Origin: Pantoea dispersa
Lineage (GTDB): Bacteria > Pseudomonadota > Gammaproteobacteria > Enterobacterales > Enterobacteriaceae
Assembly: GCF_014155765.1 (NCBI RefSeq)
Contig: NZ_SCKT01000006.1
Location: 97,217 to 161,216, forward strand
Direction: 5' to 3'
Length of the DNA stretch: 64,000 bases
In this document: one piece after another, positions 19,274 to 29,038 of the stretch
Position numbering within the stretch: the stretch's first letter is position 1
Layout of the letters: each line of letters opens with the position of its first letter
Notes under the pieces: generated by a model
The model's database searches: none
Seen by the model: the letters and a program-made list of their open reading frames with translations, nothing else
Told to the model about the DNA's origin: nothing
Program-made: the position numbers and the translations under genes

Positions 19274-19678
19274 ATGAGATTCCCCGTTTATTTGCACAAA
19301 ACAGAAAACGGCAGCTGGTCAGGTTTCGTACCCGACGTGCAGGGATGTTTTTTTGCGGGCAACACCGTTGACGAGGCGTTGAGCGATGCATTTGGTGCAA
19401 TCGATGCGCATGTGGAATCGTTAGCGGACGCAGGCAAGGCCATTCCAAAAGCAGCCAGCGTTGAAACCCATATTAATGATGAAGAGTGCCAGGGAGGTTA
19501 CTGGGCTTTCGTTGAGATTGATCTCAGTCGTTACGAAGGTAAAGCGGTGAAGCTGAACATCACCCTGCCGCAAAACTTACTGACCAAAATCGATAGCCAC
19601 GTAGAAGCACACCGCGAATACGGCTCCCGTAGCGGCTTTCTCGCCGCGCTGGCACGCAGAGAACTGGCAAACATCTAG
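19274..19678 (+). CDS. hicB: HicB antitoxin
   Basis: A 134-residue antitoxin. Residues 1-65 form the HicB fold (RFPVYLHKTENGSWSGFVPD, then VQGCFFAGNTVDEALSDA), a degraded RNase-H-like domain that covers the toxin active site. The C-terminal part (VKLNITLPQNLLTKIDSHVE, then YGSRSGFLAALARREL) is a ribbon-helix-helix DNA-binding motif, which should recognise the 17-bp inverted repeat upstream of hicA. AAGGA lies six bases before the ATG. The cassette ends with a terminator identical to that of gltP. It forms a functional-looking type II module with hicA; no broken residue is seen. Confidence 0.9.
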   Translation: MRFPVYLHKTENGSWSGFVPDVQGCFFAGNTVDEALSDAFGAIDAHVESLADAGKAIPKAASVETHINDEECQGGYWAFVEIDLSRYEGKAVKLNITLPQNLLTKIDSHVEAHREYGSRSGFLAALARRELANI

Positions 19679-19694
19679 TGCTTCTTCTTAATCC

Positions 19695-19720
19695 AACCCG
19701 CCTTCTGGCGGGTTTTTTTA
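19695..19720 (+). terminator. rho-independent terminator of hicAB
   Basis: Exact 26-base copy of the gltP terminator: CCCGCC-TTCT-GGCGGG then seven T residues, 17 bases after the hicB stop. Confidence 0.95.
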
Positions 19721-19796
19721 TGTCCGCTGCCGCAAAAGGTAAAAAAATTGACCTGAGCAGGAGGAATTAACAATTCTATATGATATATAGTTTCAA

Positions 19797-19809
19797 GAAT
19801 AAATTATTC
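19797..19809. promoter_or_regulatory. candidate MurR-type operator before murQ
   Basis: GAATAAATTATTC is a perfect 13-base palindrome that ends 15 bases before the murQ start. RpiR-family repressors such as MurR bind AT-rich palindromes of this kind at murQ promoters. No murR gene is present in the window. Confidence 0.35.
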
Positions 19810-19824
19810 CTTAAGGGAGCGAAC

Positions 19825-20736
19825 ATGAACATTGATCTGAGCCAGATGATCACCGAGGGCCGCAACCCGGCGAGCCAGAACATTGACGAGCTGAACACGG
19901 AAGCGATGCTGCGCGTCATTAACGATGAAGACAAAAAAGTGGCGCTGGCGGTGGAAGCTATCGTGCCGCAGATTGCTGAGGTGGTGGATGCCATCACGGC
20001 GGCATTCAGCCAGGGCGGACGTCTGATTTACTGCGGTGCCGGGACCTCCGGCCGGCTCGGTATTCTCGATGCCAGCGAATGCCCGCCCACGTTCGGCACG
20101 CCGCGCAGTCAGGTGGTCGGGCTGATCGCCGGCGGCCATACCGCGATTTTACAGGCGGTGGAAAACGCCGAGGACAACCGCGAGCAGGGCGCGCAGGATT
20201 TAAAAGATATCGACTTTTCGGCGCGCGATGTGCTGGTCGGCATTGCTGCCAGCGGCCGCACACCTTATGTGCTCGGTGCGCTGGCCTGGGCGAAGCAGCA
20301 GGGCGCCTTCACCGCCGCGCTGACCTGTAATCCCAACGGCGCCATGTCGCAGGCGGCGGACGTCGCCCTGACGCCGGTGGTAGGCCCGGAAGTGGTCACC
20401 GGCTCGTCACGCATGAAAGCCGGCACCGCGCAGAAGCTGGTGCTCAATATGCTGACCACCGGCGCCATGATCCGCAGCGGCAAAGTGTACGGCAACCTGA
20501 TGGTCGACGTAGAAGCCACCAATCAGAAACTGGTGCAGCGGCAAATCAACATCGTTAAGCAGGCCACCGAATGTGACGATGCCCGCGCGCAGCAGGCGCT
20601 GGCAGCGTGCGGCGGCCACTGTAAAACCGCCATTGTGATGATACTGGCAGACCTGAGCGCCGATGACGCGCAGGCGCTGCTGACGCAGAACCACGGCTTT
20701 ATCCGCCAGGCTTTACACCACGCAGGGGCGCAATGA
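19825..20736 (+). CDS. murQ: MurQ, N-acetylmuramic acid 6-phosphate etherase
   Basis: A 303-residue SIS-domain enzyme (298 in E. coli) that removes the lactyl ether from MurNAc-6-phosphate to give GlcNAc-6-phosphate. Motifs are [20 protein letters not shown] at the N terminus, [20 protein letters not shown] with the active-site glutamate, [39 protein letters not shown] and the C-terminal [10 protein letters not shown]-like [16 protein letters not shown] chose the ATG at 19825, preceded by AAGGGAG; an upstream ATG at 19780 lacks a site. Its stop overlaps the murP start as ATGA, so MurNAc uptake and breakdown are coupled. The pathway recovers cell-wall sugars. Confidence 0.95.
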   Translation: MNIDLSQMITEGRNPASQNIDELNTEAMLRVINDEDKKVALAVEAIVPQIAEVVDAITAAFSQGGRLIYCGAGTSGRLGILDASECPPTFGTPRSQVVGLIAGGHTAILQAVENAEDNREQGAQDLKDIDFSARDVLVGIAASGRTPYVLGALAWAKQQGAFTAALTCNPNGAMSQAADVALTPVVGPEVVTGSSRMKAGTAQKLVLNMLTTGAMIRSGKVYGNLMVDVEATNQKLVQRQINIVKQATECDDARAQQALAACGGHCKTAIVMILADLSADDAQALLTQNHGFIRQALHHAGAQ

Positions 20737-22175
20737 TGGCGGCGATTACTGAAAGCTTATTACGCGATATCCTGCAGGCGGTCGGCGGCGCAGGCAACGT
20801 CGTGCACTGCGGTAACTGCATGACGCGTCTGCGTCTGACGCTGGCCGATGCCGCGCGGGTCGACAGCGCCCGGCTGAAAACGCTGCCCGGCGTGCTGGGT
20901 GTGATTGACAGCGATGCCCAGTTGCAGATTGTGCTCGGTCCTGGCAAAGCGCAAACCGCAGCGGAAAAAATGCAGGCGATGCTGAACAGCGCTACGCCAG
21001 AGGCGCCGGGCGATCTGCACAGCATCGCCAGCGCGCAGAAGCAGCAGATGAAAGCGAAGCAAACCAGCGCACTGCACCGTTTTCTCTCCTGCTTTGCCAC
21101 CATTTTTACCCCGCTGATCCCGGGCTTTATCGGTGCCGGATTACTGCTGGGGTTTGCCACGCTGATTGAGCAGGTGTGCCATCTTAATCAGCCCGGGGAA
21201 CACGCCCGCTGGCTGCTGGACACCGTGGCTTATATGAAGGTGTTCGGCAAAGGGTTGTTCACCTTCCTCAGCATCTTAATCGGCTATAACGCGCAGAAAG
21301 CGTTTGGCGGCACCGGCGTGAACGGTGCGATCATCGCCTCGCTGTTTGTGCTGGGTTATGTCCCGAACGCGACCGTCGGCTATTACAGCGGCATGCAGGA
21401 TTTCTTTGGCCTGACCATCGATCCGCGCGGCAATATTATTGGCGTGCTGCTGGCGGCGATATTTGGTGCCTGGCTGGAGAAACAGCTGCGCAAAATTATC
21501 CCGGATAATCTCGATATGATCCTCACCTCGCTGCTGACGCTAGTAATTACCGGCGCGGTGACGTTCCTGGTGATCATGCCGATTGGCGGCGAGCTGTTTA
21601 AAGGCATGTCGTGGCTGTTTATCCACCTGAACAATAACCCGTTCGGCTGTGCCATTCTGGCCGGCTTATTCCTGATCGCGGTGATGTTCGGCATTCATCA
21701 GGGCTTTATTCCGGTCTATTTTGCGCTGATGGAAACCCAGGGTTTCAATTCGCTGTTCCCGATACTCGCCATGGCCGGTGCCGGTCAGGTCGGTGCTTCG
21801 CTGGCGCTGTGGTGCAAAGCCGACAAGCACTCGCTGCTGCGCAGCCAGATTAAAGGCGCTATCGTGCCAGGTCTGCTGGGCGTCGGTGAGCCGCTTATCT
21901 ATGGCGTGACGCTGCCGCGTCTTAAACCGTTTATCACCGCCTGCTTCGGCGGTGCGCTGGGCGGCTTCTTTATCGGGCTGGTGGCGTGGCTCGGTCTGCC
22001 GGTGGGCATGAACACGGTGTTTGGCCCGTCAGGACTGGTGACGCTGCCGCTGATGACCTCTTCGCAGGGCATCTTTGCCGGTATGGCGGTCTATCTGGTG
22101 GGGCTGATCGTGGCGTGGATCGGCGGCTTCGTCTTTACCTGGTGGGGCGGCACCAAAAACGTCGATTTAAGCTAG
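20733..22175 (+). CDS. murP: MurP, MurNAc-specific PTS EIIBC component
   Basis: A 480-residue PTS permease (474 in E. coli). The N-terminal EIIB domain carries the phosphorylation cysteine at residue 29 in [11 protein letters not shown]; a linker around residues 85-110 leads to the EIIC membrane domain with about 10 helices, including [60 protein letters not shown] and the [19 protein letters not shown] motif. It imports and phosphorylates MurNAc, using EIIA-Glc (Crr) supplied elsewhere since there is no EIIA domain. It is coupled to murQ. Two adjacent ATGs are possible; the first is used. Confidence 0.93.
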   Translation: MMAAITESLLRDILQAVGGAGNVVHCGNCMTRLRLTLADAARVDSARLKTLPGVLGVIDSDAQLQIVLGPGKAQTAAEKMQAMLNSATPEAPGDLHSIASAQKQQMKAKQTSALHRFLSCFATIFTPLIPGFIGAGLLLGFATLIEQVCHLNQPGEHARWLLDTVAYMKVFGKGLFTFLSILIGYNAQKAFGGTGVNGAIIASLFVLGYVPNATVGYYSGMQDFFGLTIDPRGNIIGVLLAAIFGAWLEKQLRKIIPDNLDMILTSLLTLVITGAVTFLVIMPIGGELFKGMSWLFIHLNNNPFGCAILAGLFLIAVMFGIHQGFIPVYFALMETQGFNSLFPILAMAGAGQVGASLALWCKADKHSLLRSQIKGAIVPGLLGVGEPLIYGVTLPRLKPFITACFGGALGGFFIGLVAWLGLPVGMNTVFGPSGLVTLPLMTSSQGIFAGMAVYLVGLIVAWIGGFVFTWWGGTKNVDLS

Positions 22176-22235
22176 AAAAGCCTGCGCGAGCAGACCGTGA
22201 AGAGGTCTGATGTCATTAAATGGATGATTTTGCTA

Positions 22236-22259
22236 CAATTGTGGGCTGGCTCACAATTG
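22236..22259. repeat. lac-operator-like inverted repeat after murP
   Basis: CAATTGTG and CACAATTG flank GGCTGGCT. The arms resemble the symmetrical lac operator halves, with a slightly wider centre. It lies 60 bases past murP and 10 bases from the stop of a convergent small gene. It could be a regulator site or simply a hairpin that ends transcription; there is no T-run. Confidence 0.5.
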
Positions 22260-22269
22260 CAGTATTTCG

Positions 22270-22509
22270 TTAGCGCTGCTTATTATTGAGCGTGAGAATT
22301 ATCACCCGTCCAGACTTTACTGGAGTGGCTGAAGATAAATCACGTGATATTAATGCGTTATCACTATAAGCCTTATTTAAACCAGGGTTATAGCCTTTCA
22401 TTTCCTGCGAAATTCTTATTTCATCCTGATAAATATCTCCGGGCTCGCTTTTGATCTGTGCAGCCATAAAGTCTATATAAGCAACAGCTTTCTCCTGATT
22501 TTCACGCAT
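22270..22509 (-). CDS. hypothetical protein, 79 residues
   Basis: I do not recognise this small soluble protein. It begins MRENQEKAVAYIDFMAAQIK, has an acidic middle (SEPGDIYQDEIRISQEMKGY) and a short hydrophobic stretch near the C terminus (GRVIILTLNN). There is no signal peptide or membrane helix. The ATG at 22509 has GAGGG eight bases upstream, which supports a real gene; the frame could extend three codons to a GTG. It is convergent with murP and lies in a lower-GC segment just before the autotransporter gene, so it may be a recent arrival. Confidence 0.5.
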   Translation of the reverse strand: MRENQEKAVAYIDFMAAQIKSEPGDIYQDEIRISQEMKGYNPGLNKAYSDNALISRDLSSATPVKSGRVIILTLNNKQR

Positions 22510-22641
22510 CAGCGGCACCCTCTGTGCCCATAATTAACCACTTGATTCGTTTTGTGAAAATAGAGTTCGCCCATCTGCCCCTTTGTTCTTTTTTTCGCTG
22601 TGCTTTCACAGCGTCGCTGATTGCTTGTTACTGGAGGTTGT

Positions 22642-25600
22642 ATGAGATTCACCCGGAATCCCATTGCGTTAGGGATCGTCGCTGCGCAGGCGGTGTTTTA
22701 TTTCCCCGGCGTAGGGGAAGCGGCAACACTGGGCGCGTATAATCCGCGCGATAACGACCAGCAGAGCGGCGCGCTGATTGTTAACGGCGGCAGCGCAACC
22801 TTAACCGGTAATCAGGCGTTTGAGCCGGGGATTGACGGGGCGGTCAACACCACGCTCGGCCAGGTGACCATCGCGGCGGGCGCACAATATCTCAATCAGG
22901 CACGTCTCGATCCCGGTCCGCAAAACCTCGCCATCACCGTGCCGGATCCCACTACCGGCGGCAACACCACCTTTCAGGTGTTTGATTCCGCCAGCCTGGT
23001 GGCGCAGGCACCGGTTACCGCCAGCACGGTGGTGCCGGATCTGCAAAACGTGAATGACAATCAGTATATCGACGCGCGTATCGCCGACGTCAGCGGCAGC
23101 GGCAGTTCGCTGGATGTCAGCATTGGTCAGGCTAACGCCAACAGCAGCGCCAGCACCAACGCCTAGACCATGGCGGCCAAAAACACCACGCTGTTTCAGG
23201 TCAGTAACGGCGGCGCCCTCAACTGGAACAACAACAACCGCATCACCTTCAACGGTTCTGCGGCCAACGTCTCCGGCGGCCAGGTGACCGACAGCCTGGC
23301 GGTACAAAACCTTGCGACCTATAACGGCAGCTTTAGCGTGCAGACGCTGGACGGCAAAACCACCGCCTTCAACGTCACCAATGCCAGCCAGCTGCAAAGC
23401 TACAATAACTGGCTGGTGAGCCAGCTGCAGGCCGGCAATCTCGCGCCGGCCAGCTACCTCAGCGCGTTCAATCAGGCGGTCACTATCACCAACGGCGATA
23501 TTGTCTATAACGTCAGCGCCACTGCGCCGGATGAAGTGACGCAGCCGATAGGTAGCCGCGTGGTGATCAATGCCGAAGGCGCCGGTTCGCAGGTCACTAT
23601 CGCCGCCGGTAAAACGCTGGAAGTGGTTGGGGCCAGCGATGGCGCGGTACGCGTGGCCAGCGGGGCCAATGCCACCATCGACGGGAAACTGGCGAGCCGC
23701 GGCACCGCGCTGGCGCTGGATGGCGCGACGGCTACCAACAGCAGCAGCGGCGTCATCAACGGCGGCTTCCTCAACCGTATTGATGGCACCGGCGTCGGCG
23801 CGGCCAGCAACAACGCCACGGCGGTAACGGTGCAAAACGGCGGTGATTTCACTAACAATGGCGTGCTTAACCTCGGTACCACCGGCAGCAATCTGACCAA
23901 CGGCGTGGCGGGCATCCGCCTTGATGCCAATGCGCAGGCCGCTAACAGCGGCAATATCAACGTGGGCGTCAACGGTTCCAGCGCGCGTGGCACCACTTCC
24001 GGCGTGCTGCTCACCAGCGACAGCAGCCGATTTACCAACAACAGCGGCGGCACGATTTACCTCGGGCGAGGCGCGCAGAACAGCCTGAGCGACAACGTGG
24101 CGGAGACAGCCCTGAACCAGAGCGGGCTGACCAGCGGCATTGCGCTGCTGGCCAACGGTAGCGCCACCAACGACGGGGCGATTGTGATTGGCTCGCGCGT
24201 ACAGAACGCCGTCGGGATGTCGGTCAGCGGTGCCAGCAATGCCACGCTGATCAACAGCGGCACCATCGACGTCAACGGCAGCGCTGCGCGCGTGCCGCGC
24301 GAGAACGTCGGCATGCTGGTCACTAACAGCAACGGTACGCTGGAGAATCGCGGCACCATCAACCTCAATGGCGTTAACGGCACCGGCCTGAAAGTGCTGG
24401 CCACCAGTGGTAACAGCGCCGCCGCCAGCTCCACCGGGACCATCAACGTGGCGGGCGGAGCCGATCCGGCCAGCGGCACGCGCAACTTTGGCGTTTGGGT
24501 GGAAGGTCAGGGCAGCGGCACTGCCGCAGCGAACGTGGACGGGCCGATTAACCTCACCGGCAACGGCGCGATTGGCGTGTACGCGCGCGGCAACGCCACG
24601 GTTAATGTAACGCAGAATGCCATTCCCCGTTTCAGCACCGGCAGCAATCAAATTGGTTTTTTTGCCTATGGCCCGAATGCGCTGATCAACGTAGACGACA
24701 ACAACGCGTTTGACGTCACCACCACTAACTCGACGCTCTTCCGCATCGAACAGGGCGCGACGTTCGACGGGACTAATACCACGCTGACCGCCTCCGGCGC
24801 GGGTGCGGTGGCGGTGAACGGCACCGGCGGTGGCGGAACATTGGTGAAGACCAACAACGCCACGATTAACGTTAGCGGCACCGGTGCCACCGGCGTCAAT
24901 ATCGAGGGCGGTGCGCAGGGCAATATTGACGCGGCGACCACCATTACCCTCAGTGGCAGCAACGCCACGGGCGCGATTGCCGACGGGCAGAAACATACGC
25001 TGACCGGCGCCAACAGCCGTGCGCCGGTCGCCAGCACGCGGCTGACCTCCGCCGCAGAACTCAACTCGGCGCAGAACGGCATCACCGGCTATCTGGCACG
25101 CAACCGCGCGCAGCTCAGCAACAGCGGCAACATTAACTTCAGCGGGGCCAATACCACCGGCCTGCGCGTGGAGAGCGGGGCGACCGGCAGCAACAGCGGC
25201 AACATCAGCATCAGCGACGGCGGCACCGGTATCGCGGTGAACAGCGCGGGCAGCACCTTCGCTACCACCGCCAGCAACAGCGGCAACATCGACGTCAATG
25301 GCGGCAGCAGCACCCGCCGTTCGCGCGGCGTCAGCGCCAGCGGTAGCCAGGCGGTGGCGAACCTCAACGGCGGCACGCTCACGCTCAACGGCAGTGGTGC
25401 CATCGGCGCCGAAGCGCTGGACGGTGCGCTGGTGAATATCGCCGCCGGATCGACGCCGATCTTTAACAATAGCGACCAGATCGCCTATCACGCTGCAGGT
25501 AACGGTTCGCGCATTCGCGCCGCCACCAGCGCGCTGGATGTCAGCACGCGTGGTTCCACCGGCTACCGCCTTGACGACGGTGCGGCGCTGAGCTTCAGCA

Positions 25601-28600
25601 CGCCGAACAGCCTGAGCGCCAGCGCCGCCAGCAGCACCGGCGTAATTGTCTCCGGCAGCGGCAGCAGCCTCAACAGCGCCAACCTCAATCTGACCGCCAG
25701 CGGCGAGGAGAGCACCGCCGTGCGCGTCGAGGGCGGTGCCGCGGCGACGCTCGACGGCAGCAGCAACATCACACTCAGCGGCAACAACGCGGTGGGCGTG
25801 CTGGTGAATACGCTGCGCAGCGATCTCAGTAATGCGCTGGACGGCAGCGCTGTCGCCACCCGCGTCACCAGCAACGCCCGCATCAGCGGCGCTGGCAACG
25901 GTGCCGTGGGTTTCGACCTGACCAACGGCGCGGAACTCGAGAACAATGGCGCACTGACGCTGACCGGTAGCAACAGCATCGGCATGCGCTCGCGCGCCGA
26001 CAGCACGCTGACCAACAATGGCGTGGTTAACGTCAGCAGCGGCACCGGGTTAGACGTCGGCGGCAGCGGCACCACGCTGGCGCAGGGCGGCAGCATCAAT
26101 GTCGATAACGGCGTGGCCGGCGTGCGCATCAGCGACGGTGCGCAGCTGGCACTGACCGGCAGCGATACGCTGATCACCACGCGCGGCACGGCGCATGGCA
26201 TTTTGCTCGACAGCGGCGCGGCGGCGCTCAGCGCGCGCGACGCCACCATCAACGTACTGGGCAGCGGCAACGGCATCGAAAACCGCGCGGAGCTGGACAA
26301 CGTTAGCCTGAGCAACCTGACGCTTAACGTCGGCGATGGCAACGGCATCCGCACTGCCGTCGCGTTCGATCCCGCCTCCACCGTGACCACCAATGTATCC
26401 GGCAGCGGTAACGGCCTGACTATCGCCAACGCCGATGGATCGACCACCGGCGGCGATCTGACGCTGGGTTCGGGTTACGTTTTCAATGTCACCGGCGCCG
26501 GCGGCACCGGGATTCGCGCCAACACCACGGGAAATATCGTCACCGCCGCCAGCGTTAATATCACTAATGCGGCAGGCGGTTCGGCGCTGGTCTCCAGCAC
26601 CGCCGGCACCATCGTCAACCGCGGCACACTGCGCTCCAGCAGCCTGACGGCGCCGGTGGTCGATCTGCGCGGCGGCAAAACGGTATTCGAAAACCTTGGC
26701 ACAATCGTAACCGCCACGGCGCAAAGCGTGGCGGTGGCGGGCAGTAACGCCGACGATGTGATTTTGCTGACCCAGGGTGACGTGCTGGGCGACATCAATC
26801 CTGGCGGCGGCAGCGACACTTTCCGCTGGACCGGCGGCACGCTCAACGGCAGCCTGACCATGGGCGCAGACAACAACAATATCGCCGACGTCAGCGGCGT
26901 CGATCTCAGCACTACTTACCATCTCACCAGCGGCAACGGCACCGGTAACAGCCTGACCTTTGACCAGATTACGGCGCGCGGCGGCAGCTTCAGCGCGGAT
27001 GACCTGAGCAAAGGCGTTAATCTCGGCAGCGGCTGGAGCATCATTAACTTCGCGGATAGCCGCTGGACGCTGACCGACAATCTGCAGCTGGCGCACAGCA
27101 CCATCAACATTGATGGGCGCTCAACGCTGTATGCCGGTGACAACGTGCATCCCACACTGGCGGGCGGCACAGCGGATTCGCTGCAGGTGAATAACAGCGG
27201 CACGCTGGACCTCACCAATGGCGGCGGTTCGCCAGGTAATACGCTGGACATCAACGGCTCGCTGGCGTCGATGGGCGGTCAGGCGAATCTGGTGACGCGC
27301 CTGAATGACGGCGGCGCGCTGAGCAACCAGTTCACCGACCACATCAACGTCAGCGGTAACGCCAGCGGCACCACGCTGCTCAACGTCAGGCTCGATGCGG
27401 CAAGCAGCGCGGCGCTCACCGATCGCAACCGCAACGGCGGCATTGAGGGCAACGAAGGCATTTCGCTGGCGCAGGTGGGCGGCAACGCCGGCCAGAACAG
27501 CTTTGCGCTCAGGGATGGCTATCTCGGTGCCGGACCGTGGCAGTACCGGCTGTACAGCTTCGCGCCGGGCAGTAGCGATCCGGCTCAGCGCCTGCTGAGC
27601 GGCAGCGGCAACAATTACTGGGATTACCGGCTGGCAAACTACTACGTGTGCGAGGACAGCGACAGCTGCCAGCCAGCGCTGGTGACCAGCGGATTTGGCA
27701 CGCCACAGCGCTACGATGCGCGTCCGGCGGTGGTGCCGCAGGTGCCTTCGTACATTTCGGCACCGGTTGGCCTCGCCTATTACACCGCCGCGATTATTGA
27801 TGACCTGCACAAGCGTCTCGGCGAACTGCGTCACGAGCAGACGCGCCCGGCGGGTAACGGCGGTGAGATGTTCCTGCGCTACATCGGCTCGAATCTGAAA
27901 TACAAAAGCGACCGCAGCTTTAGCGATTACGGCTACGGGTTTGACCTCGACTACAGCGCGGTGCAGCTTGGCGGCAACCTGCTGCGTCTCGACGGTGAGC
28001 AGGACAGCCTGCGCGGCGGCGTGGCCTACACGCGCGGCAATACGCGCATCCGTCCGCAGGCGGCAGACGGTTACAGCAGCACCAGTTTTGACAGCGACAG
28101 TCTGGCGCTGTACGGCACCTGGCAGCGCCAGAACGGCTTTTACCTTGACGGCGTGCTGTCGTTTGACTGGCATCGTGGTGAAACCGACATTGCGCGCCAG
28201 CAGCGAGAGGCAAGGCTGAAGGGCCACGGCTGGACCGCCTCGCTGGAGAGCGGTTATCCGTTTGAACTCGGCGAGGGCTACAAGCTGGAGCCGCAGGCGC
28301 AGCTGATGTACCTGAAACTGAACATGAACGATTTCACGGATGAGGACAATAACCAGGTGCGCTATGGCGATTATCACCAGACGATTGGCCGTCTCGGCGC
28401 GCGTCTCGACCGCAGCTGGACCGATGACAGCAACCGCCAGTACACGCCTTATCTGCGCGCGAATTATTACAAAGGCTGGGGCGGCACGACGCAGGCGTCG
28501 GTGTCGGCTGCCGATAACCCGGCGCTCGGCGCCAGCTTCAGCAGCGGTAATTTTGGCCAGATGTGGGAAGTGGGTGCCGGCGGCACGGTGACGCTGCAGC

Positions 28601-28701
28601 AGGATGTGTCGCTGTACGCCGAAGCGGATTACCGCAAGGAGATCGACGGCAACGGCGCCAGAGGCTGGCGTTACAACCTCGGCGTGCGCTGGCAGTTCTG
28701 A
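22642..28701 (+). pseudogene. large autotransporter adhesin interrupted by an in-frame amber codon
   Basis: One frame runs from the ATG at 22642 (GGAGG upstream) to a stop at 28699-28701, 2019 codons before the stop, but TAG at 23164-23166 is in frame. The first 174 residues carry a signal peptide (RFTRNPIALGIVAAQAVFYF...GEAA) and the start of the passenger. The rest is a Gly/Asn/Ser/Thr-rich beta-helix with recurring patterns such as NSGNINV, NNGVLNLGT and GTGLKV, a pertactin-like junction near YLGAGPWQYRLYSFAPGSSD, and a C-terminal barrel (SAVQLGGNLLRL, QMWEVGAGGTVTLQQDVSLY, ARGWRYNLGVRWQF). No other frame damage is visible. An ATG follows two codons after the stop but has no ribosome site or signal peptide. 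CAG to TAG (Gln) is the simplest cause. Confidence 0.85.
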
Positions 28702-28720
28702 CAGTACGTGCACATGACGC

Positions 28721-28822
28721 GGTCGCCGTGAACGGCGACCCTACAAGAATGGGGCATGTGGCGGGATGTGCAGGGATGCGGTGATGGCACGTTTTTCTGT
28801 AGGGTGCGCATTCATGCGCACC
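28721..28822. repeat. REP/BIME-like double hairpin, copy 2
   Basis: GGTCGCCGTGAACGGCGACC (28721-28740) followed by CTAC, then 54 bases, then GTAG and GGTGCGCATTCATGCGCACC (28803-28822). It lies 20 bases after the autotransporter stop. Confidence 0.85.
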
Positions 28823-28956
28823 GCTGCCGACACGCCTTTCAGCCAAAGCTCGATCTCATTTACCCTAAATGATTTTTTATCGATCCCGCCCGCGGCCGGA
28901 ACTGTGAAGCGCCGCGCACTCCTGCTTTATTCAGAACAAAAATTAAATAGCCGCGC

Positions 28957-28984
28957 TAAAGCCAGGCCATTGTGCTGCCGAAAA
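28957..28984 (+). promoter_or_regulatory. candidate sigma-28 (FliA) promoter of aer
   Basis: TAAA (28957-28960) and GCCGAAAA (28977-28984) are 16 bases apart; the FliA consensus is TAAA, 15 bases, GCCGATAA. It lies 55 bases before aer, a gene of the flagellar class 3 regulon in E. coli. Confidence 0.45.
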
Positions 28985-29038
28985 GGTAAAAAAGTATTAT
29001 CGATTTCTCTTCAGCCTGCGTTTTGCAAGGACTCACAC

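Noticed and set aside
22236-22259. true lac operator with lac genes
   Set aside because: No lacI, lacZ or lacY is nearby and the half-sites are two bases farther apart than in the symmetric operator.
22801-25491. 896-codon open frame on the minus strand opposite the autotransporter
   Set aside because: It mirrors the low-complexity, GC-rich passenger; composition is Ala/Val/Arg/Gly-rich without family motifs, and the plus-strand frame has a signal peptide and barrel.
27121-28713. 530-codon minus-strand frame opposite the autotransporter barrel
   Set aside because: It is the antisense shadow of a conserved barrel domain and has no start site or recognisable protein.
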